A DNA stretch of 64,000 bases from Granulosicoccus sp045110475 (GTDB lineage: Bacteria > Pseudomonadota > Gammaproteobacteria > Granulosicoccales > Granulosicoccaceae), in contig JBGCGC010000010.1 in the NCBI GenBank assembly GCA_045110475.1, forward strand, positions 53,254 to 117,253, in the 5' to 3' direction. This document shows, piece after piece, positions 55,322-63,644 of this stretch. The position numbers and the translations under genes were made by a program. Numbering within the stretch: the first letter of the stretch is position 1; every line of letters begins with the position of its first letter. A model generated the notes under the pieces. It was not told the DNA's origin, did not search any database, and was given only the letters and a program-made list of their open reading frames with translations.

Positions 55322-56209
55322 ATGTCTGCCATCACCATTGAATGTGTACTGAACATTCATTCAAAACTGGGTGAAGGTGCTGTCTGGGACTCAGCATCAC
55401 AGCGTTTGTGGTGGGTAGATATCACAGCCGGTCTCATCCACGCCTTTGACCCTTCAAGTGGCAATAATCAGACTTGGGATTGGGGTGAACCAGTGGGATG
55501 TATGGCGGTGCGTGAGTCGGGGGGCCTGTTGCTGGCAACCAGAACCGGCTTCCATTTTTTTGATCCTGAAACGGGTCAACGCGAAGCCTTGTCCAATCCG
55601 GAATCCGGCGCACCTTCAAGGTTTAATGACGGCACAACCGATACCGAAGGCAGATTCTGGGCAGGTACGATGAAAGCAGGAGGAGAACCGGAAAAAATCG
55701 GTCGCTTTTATCGGTTCGACAAGAACCACCAGACAGTCGCCTTTTTTGACAATGTGTTCACCACCAACGGTCTGGCATTTTCTCCTGATGGCCGAACCCT
55801 GTATTTTTCTGATTCAAATCCTGCTGTGAGAACCATCTGGTGTTGTGACTATGATCCAGATAGCGGCCATCCAGGTACGCCTCGCGTTTTTTTTGATACC
55901 TGTCAGGTTGAAGGTCGTCCGGATGGTGGAACTGTCGACGCTGACGGCTGCTACTGGATGGCAGGCGTTTCCGGTTGGCAGCTTGTACGCATTACACCGC
56001 AGGGAAAGGTTGATCGTATTGTCAACATGCCTATCGAAAAACCCACCAAACCGATGTTCGGTGGCAACAATCTCGATGTGCTTTACGTCACCTCCATTGG
56101 TGGTGATACTTCGACAGGTCTGGCTGAAGGACAACCACTGGCCGGTGGCTTGTTTGCGGTCACGGGGCTGGGCGTTAAAGGTGTAGAACAAACGCGATTT
56201 GCGGGGTAG
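55322..56209 (+). CDS. SMP-30/gluconolactonase-family sugar lactonase
   Basis: 295 residues forming a six-bladed propeller. The metal-binding residues Glu18 (LGEGAVWD), Asn102 (SRFNDGTTD), Asn149 (TTNGLAFS) and catalytic Asp201 (GRPDGGTVD) are all present. It hydrolyses an aldono- or aldarolactone. Next to uronate dehydrogenase the likely substrate is galactaro- or glucarolactone; known family members also act on L-arabino- and gluconolactone. Confidence 0.92.
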   Translation: MSAITIECVLNIHSKLGEGAVWDSASQRLWWVDITAGLIHAFDPSSGNNQTWDWGEPVGCMAVRESGGLLLATRTGFHFFDPETGQREALSNPESGAPSRFNDGTTDTEGRFWAGTMKAGGEPEKIGRFYRFDKNHQTVAFFDNVFTTNGLAFSPDGRTLYFSDSNPAVRTIWCCDYDPDSGHPGTPRVFFDTCQVEGRPDGGTVDADGCYWMAGVSGWQLVRITPQGKVDRIVNMPIEKPTKPMFGGNNLDVLYVTSIGGDTSTGLAEGQPLAGGLFAVTGLGVKGVEQTRFAG

Positions 56210-56215
56210 CTGAGC

Positions 56216-57400
56216 ATGCGCATTACCGGCTTACGTACATTCATGACTCGCGACAAGGACAGACCTCGAGTAATTGTGGCTATCGACACCGATGAAGGAA
56301 TTACCGGTTGGGGAGAATGCTATAACCACGGCCCTGATCGTGCACTACCGCCAATACTGGACTATTTTTATCTGCAGATAAAAGGCGAGGACCCTACACG
56401 CATAGAAGCCTTGATACTAAAACTCTATCAACAGGCCCGCTTCCCCCCTGGTGCACTGGGTAATGCAGCAATTTCTGCCATTGATCATGCCTTGTGGGAT
56501 ATTTCAGCCAAGGCACTGGATGTTCCGGTGTACCGTTTGCTGGGTGGCCATGTTCGCGAACGAGTAAGGGTATACCTCGGCGTGTACAGCGCGCCAGAAC
56601 CCGAAGTTATCAGAGATCATTGTGAGTCCATGCGTGAGCAATTCGGCCTGAACGCGTTCAAGTTGTCACCTTACCGGGTAGACATCCACGCCAACCCCTG
56701 GAGCAAGGTCATACGTTCGACACAGCGATGGGTAGCCGCGATGGTTGACCTTTGTGCGGATGATGTTGAGTTTGCCTATGATGCTCATGCCAAACTTTTT
56801 GAGCCATGGCAGGCAGCCGAACTGGGTAATGCACTTGCGCCCTTCTATCCCCTGTTTTACGAAGAACCTGTCAGGCCGGAAAATTTCGAGGTCTGGGGTC
56901 GATTGAATGCGCAGCTAAAAGTGCCATTGGCGACAGGCGAAAGCCTGTATTCACGTTATGAGTTTCTACGCCTGATGCAAGTTGCAGGCGCAGATATCAT
57001 ACAACCCGATATCTGCGCTGTCGGTGGGCTGCTGGAGATGCGCAAGATTGCGGCCATAGCCGAGGCACACTATATACCGGTAGCCCCGCACAACCCGATG
57101 GGGCCTTTGGCGACAGCGATAAACGTTCACTTCTGCGCCGCTCAACCTAACTTCAAGATTCTGGAGTATCGGCTTCCTCATGGTGCCTCCTATCATGGCG
57201 AAGGGATTGATAGAACCGATGCTGAGAACTCTGCCTATGTTGTTGACCCCTACTTACCCGTAGACGGCCATCTGGAACTGCGCCCGGAGCGTTCAGGCTG
57301 GGGTGTGGAGATTGATGAGGACTATCTTCAAACCGATCGCTACATTCATTGGGAGCGTAAGTTACCGAGGCGGCCAGATGGTTCGACTGCGCATATGTAG
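56216..57400 (+). CDS. Enolase-superfamily dehydratase, galactonate-dehydratase-like (D-x-H type)
   Basis: 394 residues. Active-site residues line up with DgoD-type enzymes: Asp189 and His191 (YDAHAK), Glu216 (YEEPVRP), Glu242 (ATGESLYSR) and His292 (APHNPMGP). The second beta-strand motif is not KxK (AFKLSPYR), also as in this branch. It would dehydrate an aldonate or aldarate to a keto-deoxy acid. It is six bases downstream of the lactonase, and uronate dehydrogenase follows after 108 bases. Confidence 0.9.
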   Translation: MRITGLRTFMTRDKDRPRVIVAIDTDEGITGWGECYNHGPDRALPPILDYFYLQIKGEDPTRIEALILKLYQQARFPPGALGNAAISAIDHALWDISAKALDVPVYRLLGGHVRERVRVYLGVYSAPEPEVIRDHCESMREQFGLNAFKLSPYRVDIHANPWSKVIRSTQRWVAAMVDLCADDVEFAYDAHAKLFEPWQAAELGNALAPFYPLFYEEPVRPENFEVWGRLNAQLKVPLATGESLYSRYEFLRLMQVAGADIIQPDICAVGGLLEMRKIAAIAEAHYIPVAPHNPMGPLATAINVHFCAAQPNFKILEYRLPHGASYHGEGIDRTDAENSAYVVDPYLPVDGHLELRPERSGWGVEIDEDYLQTDRYIHWERKLPRRPDGSTAHM

Positions 57401-57458
57401 CACACTGGCTCATGAGCTCAGCAGTGTCTGCCTGTTGTCGCGCTTACCTATAAAACGA

Positions 57459-57486
57459 ATCAATCGGCTACGAGCAGACTCCTAAA
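57459..57486 (+). repeat. REP-like intergenic repeat, copy 4 (half unit)
   Basis: AATCAATCGGCTACGAGCAG matches 11241-11260 exactly and is followed by ACTCCTAA, giving the right-hand inverted end that copy 1 lacks. It lies in the 108-base gap upstream of the uronate dehydrogenase gene. Confidence 0.6.
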
Positions 57487-57508
57487 AAAACACGAGAGCC
57501 CATAAACC

Positions 57509-58309
57509 ATGAAACGACTCCTGATAACCGGTGCTGCAGGCAGCCTTGGTACTATCGCCAGAAACGGTCTCGGTCATCTGGCCGATACACTGCGGCTATC
57601 CGACATCGCCGATATGGGCGAAGCAGCAGACAATGAAGAAATAGTCACGTGCGACCTGACGGACAAGGAAGCTGTGGAATCACTGGTAAGCGGCTGCGAT
57701 GGCATTGTACATCTGGGTGGCTGCAGAAATGAAAACACCTGGACCCGGATACGCGAAGCCAATATGGACTCCATGTTCAATCTTTACGAAGCCGCCAGAA
57801 AGAACAATTGCCCACGAATTTTCTATGCCAGTTCAAATCATGCCACCGGTTGTTATCGACAGAACGATCGACTCGATGCAGACTCGCCAACAAGACCTGA
57901 TGGCTTGTATGGCCTTTCCAAGGTCTTCGGTGAGGGTATGGCGCGTATGTACTATGACAAGTTTGGCATCGAGACCGCCTGTGTACGTGTTGGCTCGTGT
58001 TTCCCTGTTCCTAAAAATCACCGAATGCTGGCGACCTGGCTGAGCCCGGCTGACTTGTTAAGCCTTGTTGACTGCGTGTTCCGGGTGCCGGTATTGGGTT
58101 GCCCCATTATTTACGGCGCTTCAAACAACGATGCTTCCTGGTGGAACAACGACTCAGTCGCCTATCTTGGCTGGCAGCCAAAAGACAACGCCGAGCACTA
58201 TCGCAAAACACTCGACGCCACCATGGAGCGCCCTGCAGCCACAGACCCCAATGCGATCTATCAGGGTGCAAAGAACGTGCTTGAGGGTATTGTCGAGACT
58301 CCGTGGTAG
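57509..58309 (+). CDS. udh: Uronate dehydrogenase
   Basis: 266 residues, an NAD-dependent short-chain enzyme. TGAAGSLGTIARNGL is the NAD loop, and the YxxxK catalytic pair is Tyr134 and Lys138 in GLYGLSKVFGE. RVGSCFPVPKNHRMLATWLS is a family signature. It oxidises D-galacturonate or D-glucuronate at C1 to the aldarolactone, first step of the oxidative uronate pathway. Gene order regulator, lactonase, dehydratase, udh fits that pathway. An IS91-type end begins 14 bases after its stop. Confidence 0.93.
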   Translation: MKRLLITGAAGSLGTIARNGLGHLADTLRLSDIADMGEAADNEEIVTCDLTDKEAVESLVSGCDGIVHLGGCRNENTWTRIREANMDSMFNLYEAARKNNCPRIFYASSNHATGCYRQNDRLDADSPTRPDGLYGLSKVFGEGMARMYYDKFGIETACVRVGSCFPVPKNHRMLATWLSPADLLSLVDCVFRVPVLGCPIIYGASNNDASWWNNDSVAYLGWQPKDNAEHYRKTLDATMERPAATDPNAIYQGAKNVLEGIVETPW

Positions 58310-58323
58310 CGTCACTGTTCTTT

Positions 58324-58538
58324 CTACCACCACCAAGCCGCCACACAAAAATTCGCTTAACCAGGCTATTTTCATCAGTGAATCGGCTGCAATGACTTGC
58401 TCACTGACTGTTTGAAGCACCCACTGGCACCCGGCCAATCTACTCCATCACGCATCGGGCACCTGATCAATCTCTAGCGTGCAACGATTGCCCTGGCCGG
58501 GCGCCCCTAGCCGGGCGCTCGTGGCTCTTGTGGGGGCT
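58324..58538 (-). mobile_element. IS91-family element end, copy A (degenerate)
   Basis: About 170 bases (58324-58494) are nearly identical to 63645-63814 in direct orientation, with identity resuming at CCCTAGCCGGGCGC (58505). In copy B this sequence lies just past the stop of an IS91-family transposase C-terminus, so it is the transposase-distal (presumed origin) end. The outer edge is near 58324, four bases from GTTC (GAAC on the element strand), a known IS91 target tetranucleotide, though it does not abut exactly. Confidence 0.7.
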
Positions 58539-58542
58539 GATC

Positions 58543-58740
58543 TGTCAGCTCTAATCGCTTCTGCCGATAGCGCAGGGCGAGAGATATACCGGCGGGGCCG
58601 CCCAGGCAAATACGCTCCAGCTTCTTGCGCTCGCGCGTGTTCACCGCCACCCCGTACGCAAGGCCACCCCCATGCAACGAAAATCCTCCAATCTTGCCAA
58701 GCTGGCCGGTGCCATAGTCATCCTCCTCCCAGGCTTCAGT
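58543..58740 (-). pseudogene. IS91-family transposase internal fragment
   Basis: On the minus strand the frame gives GGFSLHGGG, VNTRERKKLERIC and ALRYRQKRLELTD. GFSLHA and a Glu/Arg/Lys-Leu-Glu-Arg-Leu-Cys motif are typical for the middle of IS91/ISCR rolling-circle transposases. About 50 residues remain of ~400; the fragment runs directly into the element end, so the C-terminal part was deleted. Frame quality is poor after ERIC. Confidence 0.6.
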
Positions 58741-59292
58741 ACAGAATCGCCTTTTCGTGGCGCGTTGCGGGCAATCAATTTCAAAAGTTTCAATATCTAC
58801 AGCAATTCGACGCAACGATCAGACGATGGCTTTTGCACAGACACCTACGGCAACTATTTGCCAGCCGCCACTCTAGTTGGAAATATCTGTAGTGAAGGCA
58901 TCTATCAACGAATCACTAACACGTTCAATGGCAACTCGAACATGTGGAACTGGATTAATCCTGCAACTCAAATCAATGGGCAAGTCATTGGCGCTTTAAG
59001 AATTTACGGACAGGGTGTTCGATACCCCAATACAGAACTTTCTGACAACCCTCAACGACCATTCATCGAAGGGCTACGGCAACCCGACGCCAACGGCTTG
59101 GGCTGCCCTCGGGGAGCCGTAAGCTTACCTGCAGGAGCTAGCCAGGTTGATAAGGCCTACTGCCCTACCGGAATAGGATTTGAACGGATTATTGATCACC
59201 GTGATTCTGTCTCTCAGCAGGTCAAAGACAAAGTTGCTGTTAATCCAGTGACTGGGGAGCAGTACAATACTGACTTGCATGCATCTAATTGA
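58672..59292 (+). CDS. Hypothetical ORF, possibly secreted, partly over an IS91 scar
   Basis: 206 codons. The first ~40 residues lie antisense to the transposase fragment and, perhaps by chance, look like a signal peptide (KSSNLAKLAGAIVILLPGFS). From ~45 the sequence has a coding look: FCTDTYGNYLPAATLVG, NMWNWINPATQINGQVIG, GLGCPRGAVSLPAG, and Cys/Asn/Gly-rich composition of exported proteins. No family recognised. Possibly the 3' part of an older gene cut by element insertion. A 17-base inverted repeat follows at 59321. Confidence 0.4.
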   Translation: MQRKSSNLAKLAGAIVILLPGFSTESPFRGALRAINFKSFNIYSNSTQRSDDGFCTDTYGNYLPAATLVGNICSEGIYQRITNTFNGNSNMWNWINPATQINGQVIGALRIYGQGVRYPNTELSDNPQRPFIEGLRQPDANGLGCPRGAVSLPAGASQVDKAYCPTGIGFERIIDHRDSVSQQVKDKVAVNPVTGEQYNTDLHASN

Positions 59293-59320
59293 ATCGCGTT
59301 TATAACAATGCCATGAGTGA

Positions 59321-59373
59321 CACTGGAGGCTGACACACGTTCTGGCGTAGTCAGGTTGTGTCAGAGTCCAGTG
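59321..59373. repeat. Imperfect 17-base inverted repeat
   Basis: CACTGGAGGCTGACACA (59321-59337) against TGTGTCAGAGTCCAGTG (59357-59373), two mismatches, 19-base loop. It follows the hypothetical ORF; no T-run. Terminator-like folding or a recombination-site relic are both possible; it lacks integron attC core sites. Confidence 0.6.
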
Positions 59374-59527
59374 CTTGCCAGATGGCTCAATTAGACCTGC
59401 TTCAGCTGATACATTCACTGCTATCCGATGTCTCACAGTGCTCCCCCCCCCCAAACGGTCGTTGGAAAGGTTGCATGGCTCAGCTACTGTGGATGATTTA
59501 TCGCTGAGGTATTGAAATATTTAGGAA

Positions 59528-59545
59528 TGCGCATTACTATGCGCA
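59528..59545. promoter_or_regulatory. Probable CcdA operator palindrome
   Basis: TGCGCAT and ATGCGCA arms (seven bases, perfect) with TACT between, ending 24 bases before the ccdA start. CcdA proteins bind palindromes near their promoter, with CcdB as co-repressor, so this is the probable autoregulatory site. Confidence 0.7.
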
Positions 59546-59569
59546 CAAACCACCTTTTGAGAGTTACTT

Positions 59570-59815
59570 ATGGGCGCGTTGTATAAAGAAGACGCACAGA
59601 AAAAGCCAACCAATCTCAGTATCAACAGCGATTTGTTGGCGAAATCCAGAAAAATGCGAATCAACCTGTCGGCACTTCTTGAAGCCGCACTTACCGAGAA
59701 GCTGGCGCAGGCAGAAAATGATAAATGGCAGGAGAGAAACAAATTAGCCATTGTGACTTACAACAATATGGTTGACGAGCAGGGTTGCTTCAGCGATTCG
59801 ACTCGAGACTTTTAA
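59570..59815 (+). CDS. ccdA: CcdA-type antitoxin
   Basis: 81 residues, matching the usual 72-80. N-terminal ribbon-helix-helix with PTNLSINSDLLAKSRKMRINLSALLEAAL, then a basic/acidic tail (WQERNKLAIVTYNNMVDEQGCFSDSTRDF in two parts) that wraps CcdB. The stop codon overlaps the ccdB ATG by one base (TAATG). An upstream palindrome fits autoregulation. Confidence 0.92.
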   Translation: MGALYKEDAQKKPTNLSINSDLLAKSRKMRINLSALLEAALTEKLAQAENDKWQERNKLAIVTYNNMVDEQGCFSDSTRDF

Positions 59816-60132
59816 TGGCACAGTTTGATGTTTACGAAAACACAAACCGAGCTACCAGAAAACAGTATCCACTTCTTGTGGATATTCAGCATTCTGTTCT
59901 ATCGACGTTGGCCACCAGAATAGTGATCCCGTTGAGTAAAAAGGATTCAGTTCACGGAGCAGTTATGGATGTGCTAATGCCCGAAGTTATGTTAGATGAT
60001 CAGCAGTATGTTCTGATGACCCCACAGATCTCTGCGGTACCTGATCGCTTATTGTCAACGCCCATAGGTACGCTAGACCATTGTAGGTCTCACGTTCTTG
60101 CTGCTTTAGATTTTGCGATAACTGGATTTTGA
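59815..60132 (+). CDS. ccdB: CcdB-type gyrase toxin
   Basis: 105 residues. AQFDVYENTN at the start, YPLLVDIQHSVLSTLATRIVIPL, and the C-terminal LDFAITGF match CcdB; the gyrase-contacting C-terminal region normally ends in W-G-I or similar, here I-T-G-F. It poisons DNA gyrase unless bound by CcdA. Translationally coupled to ccdA. Chromosomal copies like this are often part of mobile or stabilised islands. Confidence 0.92.
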   Translation: MAQFDVYENTNRATRKQYPLLVDIQHSVLSTLATRIVIPLSKKDSVHGAVMDVLMPEVMLDDQQYVLMTPQISAVPDRLLSTPIGTLDHCRSHVLAALDFAITGF

Positions 60133-60188
60133 TAAGACTACGATTCTGACTTGTGCGATATGCTAAAATCGGCCCGAAGCAGAAGTAG

Positions 60189-60632
60189 CTACCTGAGCGA
60201 TTTGCGTTCCATAAAGTAATGAATTTCGTTCTCTGAAGTGACACTAAACCCATGTCTTTCATACAGCGTTCGAACAGGATTCCATTTTAGGGCTTCGAGT
60301 ATTACAGTCTTTCCTTTGGTGTCACTCGCTTCAATAACACTATTTAAAAAAGCTGTACCTAGACCGCTATTTCGAAATTCATCCAGCAAATAGAATTCGC
60401 CTAAGCGAAGAGTATTTTTGTCTAAATCGTGCAGCGATATCGTACCTACATCTGTTCCGTCAATATCAATTACGTACCAAGGTTTCTCGTGCCAGCGTTT
60501 TCTATGGAGGTTTAGTTGGAACTCTTCATCCCACTCCCATTTGGCTAAGATGTGCTCACCCATGGCTTGCTTCTTTACCTCAAAAGCAAAGTAAAATTCC
60601 TCTGATACTACCGGCCGAAATTTTATATTCAT
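60189..60632 (-). CDS. GNAT-family N-acetyltransferase
   Basis: 147 residues from the ATG at 60632; the frame to 60683 is less likely. The acetyl-CoA P-loop region reads LLDEFRNSGLGTAFLNSVI, with ALKWNPVRTLYERHGFSVTSENEIHYFM following, as expected for GNAT. Substrate unknown. The gene is visibly AT-richer than the main chromosome, in line with acquisition. It is the last of a minus-strand series of four GNAT genes. Confidence 0.88.
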   Translation of the reverse strand: MNIKFRPVVSEEFYFAFEVKKQAMGEHILAKWEWDEEFQLNLHRKRWHEKPWYVIDIDGTDVGTISLHDLDKNTLRLGEFYLLDEFRNSGLGTAFLNSVIEASDTKGKTVILEALKWNPVRTLYERHGFSVTSENEIHYFMERKSLR

Positions 60633-60820
60633 AGGCTTTTTAGTGATGCAGCCAAATAGTGGTTCTGTGCCCACTGCCGCCATTATGAGCGGCCACGCTC
60701 ATATGTTTTTATATCCGACTCAAGCCTACTCCAACACACTGCAGAGGCCGCCCAACTCAGTTACTAAAGCCTAAACGTAATTATCTTGTCTGTAAGATAC
60801 ACGTGCTAAGCTAAAAATTG

Positions 60821-61324
60821 CTAAGCATCATTACCAATCATCCACAACCCCATCAATTGAATGTCTTGATACACACCATCCACTTTCCGGGATTTTTCCT
60901 TTAACCCTTCAACACAAAACCCGTGTTTTTTATATAACTTGCAAGCCGCGGCGTTATCCGAAAAAACCTCGAGCTCTATTTTTTTCAGACCGTACTGGCC
61001 CGCTTCCTTTATACAAGCTGTCAACAGCTTGTTGCCTAGACCTTTCGAACGAAAATCTCTTGCGCCCCCCATTCCTAGTCGACCTGTATGAGTAAAACCC
61101 TCAATTGGATTGGGTAGCACATCACACCAACCGACAATCTTGCCTTTGACCACCGCCATCATCTGCGGCAGTTCCTTACTAACAACATTTTCTAGAAGTC
61201 GACGATGCTTTTCCAGAGGAACACCATCCAGATACGCAAGATACGAACGCTCTTTGCATATGGAATTGAGAAGTGCATTGAAATCCTCCAGGTCTTCAAT
61301 TACAACTTTACGTATCTCTACCAT
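60821..61324 (-). CDS. GNAT-family N-acetyltransferase
   Basis: 167 residues. P-loop DFRSKGLGNKLLTACIKEA, followed by IELEVFSDNAAACKLYKKHGFCVEG, typical of small-molecule or peptide acetyltransferases. AT-rich. It is 188 bases from the next GNAT gene and 268 from the previous, so transcription units are unclear. Confidence 0.88.
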   Translation of the reverse strand: MVEIRKVVIEDLEDFNALLNSICKERSYLAYLDGVPLEKHRRLLENVVSKELPQMMAVVKGKIVGWCDVLPNPIEGFTHTGRLGMGGARDFRSKGLGNKLLTACIKEAGQYGLKKIELEVFSDNAAACKLYKKHGFCVEGLKEKSRKVDGVYQDIQLMGLWMIGNDA

Positions 61325-61591
61325 GAATTACAGTTAACTCAGCTGACGAAATCTGGCTGCCTCTTTAAGATTCTCAAGCGACGTTGGCTCCTTTTTCGCG
61401 TAACACCTAATTGAATTTTGATGTTATTACTTTGATACCAGCCAGGCCGAATGCAACCGCCAAAATGCCCTTAAACCATCAGCGTGTACGTTGATATCTT
61501 TGATATCATACCTGCATGCGAAAATAGCAGGGCATAGCTATGAGAAACACCTTTGCCAGAGAATATATCAATTAGCGCGATTGCATAGTTA

Positions 61592-62119
61592 TCACGGCAA
61601 CCACAAACTAGGTCTATTCCACTGCTCAGGCACAATCAATTTCCCCGATGCGTTTCCAGCATCAGTCAACCAATAAGATTGCCATGCACCCGAGTACTCT
61701 TCCGGCAATTCAAACGGCGGAGTAATTTGCTGTTCAACCTCAAAACCGAATCGCTGATAATACGAAGGGTCGCCGAGAAGAAGAATGACATCCACTCCAG
61801 ATTGCCTAAGCTGACTTACGCCAGAATGCACAATGGCACTTCCAATTCCTTGCCGTTGAAAATCTGGAGACACCGCCAATGGCCCGAGAAGTGACACACG
61901 TACATCGTTACCATCAACCTGACATAGCGTAAATACTCCATGGCCCGCTATCTCAGAGGACGATGGAGCAACAATCGACAAGATGATATCTGGTGCGTTC
62001 AAGAGATCAAGCACTAGAGGAACCAAATTTTCATCTGGAAAAGCCAGCCGGTACAGACGTTCAATCGCTTCGCAATCACTGAACACACTAGGGCGAAGCA
62101 ATGGCTTATCAATAGACAT
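61592..62119 (-). CDS. GNAT-family N-acetyltransferase (YhbS-like)
   Basis: 175 residues. AVSPDFQRQGIGSAIVHSGVSQL is the acetyl-CoA loop and LLLGDPSYYQRFGFEVEQQITPPFEL is the YhbS-type C-terminal signature. Predicted cytoplasmic. Its ATG is three bases downstream of the stop of the RimJ-like gene, so the two form an operon. Confidence 0.9.
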   Translation of the reverse strand: MSIDKPLLRPSVFSDCEAIERLYRLAFPDENLVPLVLDLLNAPDIILSIVAPSSSEIAGHGVFTLCQVDGNDVRVSLLGPLAVSPDFQRQGIGSAIVHSGVSQLRQSGVDVILLLGDPSYYQRFGFEVEQQITPPFELPEEYSGAWQSYWLTDAGNASGKLIVPEQWNRPSLWLP

Positions 62120-62122
62120 GTT

Positions 62123-62668
62123 TCAAGTAAACCTTTGGCTAGCAATGACGGCGTATCGTTCCATATCATCATATCCTTCCTCTCTCGCGACATACGATTT
62201 CATCGTGCCCTCATGCTGCATGCCAAGTTTTCTCATCACAGCGCCAGAGGCTTGATTGCTCACCAGATGGATAGCCTCAATGCGATTCAGGTTCAGCGTT
62301 GCAAAACCGAAATTAACAACAGCGACACAGGCCTCAGTACAATACCCATGCCCCCAATAATCAACACCTATCCAATAGCCAAGCTCTGCCCTGTCGTGCT
62401 TCGGATTGATTGCCAGTCCAACACATCCCAACAGCACCGCATCACTTTTTCTTTCCAGCGCGAAGTGTGCACCCAAACCATCGTCCCACAGAGATTGATG
62501 AGTTGAAATCCACTCTTCGGCCATACCGTTACTATAGGGATACGGTATTGACTCTGTCTGTCTGGACACCTGACGATTACCAACAAGCTGCTGAACCCTT
62601 GGTCCATCATCCAGCGAAAAATCTCGTAGCTTCAATCTTATCGTTTCAAGTGCTATACGTGAACTCAA
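62123..62668 (-). CDS. GNAT-family N-acetyltransferase, RimJ/RimL-like
   Basis: 181 residues. IRLKLRDFSLDDGPRVQQLVGN start, ELGYWIGVDYWGHGYCTEA as acetyl-CoA site and NQASGAVMRKLGMQHEGTMK later are classic for RimJ/RimL-type enzymes, which acetylate N-terminal or small-molecule amines. 53 bases separate it from the AAA ATPase gene upstream in the same direction. Confidence 0.92.
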   Translation of the reverse strand: MSSRIALETIRLKLRDFSLDDGPRVQQLVGNRQVSRQTESIPYPYSNGMAEEWISTHQSLWDDGLGAHFALERKSDAVLLGCVGLAINPKHDRAELGYWIGVDYWGHGYCTEACVAVVNFGFATLNLNRIEAIHLVSNQASGAVMRKLGMQHEGTMKSYVAREEGYDDMERYAVIASQRFT

Positions 62669-62721
62669 TGTCTCCCCCCGGAATAATGTATGAACAAATC
62701 AAAGACAGTGCCACAGCGACA

Positions 62722-63483
62722 TTATTCAGTTTCAGTAGACCCCAACAGTTGCTCAACCATACCTTCCGGATTGTTCATAAAATGCTTCATCAACTGAAAA
62801 TGCTCAGTGTCCCTGTACTCTGTTCTTGCAATACCATTGTCACCCAGCACCAGTATATCCGCCTCAGGATAAGCCATCAGTATCGGCGAATGCGTCGCAA
62901 TCAGAAACTGGCAATTCTGATCTACCAGCTCATTCATTCGACAAATCATCGACATTTGACGTGATGGTGAAAGCGCAGCCTCTGGCTCATCCAGAATGAA
63001 CAATGACTCTCTTGAAAACCGGTGCATCATCAACGCGAAAAAGGATTCACCGTGTGACTGTTCATGCAGAGACTTGCCTCCGTAGGATTCAATGACGGGT
63101 GGGCTGAAACTAGGTTCTCTATCAAGCGCTTCAATTTCGCTGGCGACATTGAAAAAACTCTCGGCGCGTAGAAAGTAGCCATCTCTGGGTTTCTTGACAC
63201 CTCTGGAGCACCGAATATACTTCTCCAGACTGGAGTGAGACTCACGGGTACTGAAGCCGAAGTTCTTCGTCCCCCCTTCCGGATTGAACCCATTAGCAAT
63301 GGCGATGGCCTCCAGCAACGTTGATTTACCTGTGCCGTTCTCACCAACAAAAAATGTCACCTTCGGGTGCAGCTTCAGTCTGTCGAGATGACGAAACGCA
63401 TTCAAGCAGAAAGGATATTCTGATCTATCCTTGATCTCGTCGGCTTTAAGTATGATTTCTATAAGAAATTGTTCTGACAGCAT
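62722..63483 (-). CDS. AAA-family ATPase (ABC-like, YbjD/RecF-type fold)
   Basis: 253 residues. Walker A GENGTGKST at 47-55, an ABC-like signature region SHGESFFALM, Walker B LFILDEPEAALS and the switch His in IATHSP. The compact form without a long coiled coil is that of the predicted ATPases of COG3910. Such proteins occur alone or in defence and repair modules; no nuclease or partner is adjacent here, only GNAT genes downstream. Function not determined. Confidence 0.9.
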   Translation of the reverse strand: MLSEQFLIEIILKADEIKDRSEYPFCLNAFRHLDRLKLHPKVTFFVGENGTGKSTLLEAIAIANGFNPEGGTKNFGFSTRESHSSLEKYIRCSRGVKKPRDGYFLRAESFFNVASEIEALDREPSFSPPVIESYGGKSLHEQSHGESFFALMMHRFSRESLFILDEPEAALSPSRQMSMICRMNELVDQNCQFLIATHSPILMAYPEADILVLGDNGIARTEYRDTEHFQLMKHFMNNPEGMVEQLLGSTETE

Positions 63484-63644
63484 AGACTCTTTTCAATAGC
63501 TCCCGTATTCCCTCTAGCGCCGTAGCTCCAGTTATTGCCCACTGAGAAAGTACTGCACTTATGTCCGGACATTTTGAACACATTAATCTCTCTCGCTTCA
63601 GGAATAAGCGCCCAAAACAGCCGAGTATAGTAGGTATAAACCAC

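Noticed and set aside
58479..58892. 137-codon plus-strand frame over the IS91 remnant
   Set aside because: Composition follows the antisense of transposase sequence; no start signal or family.
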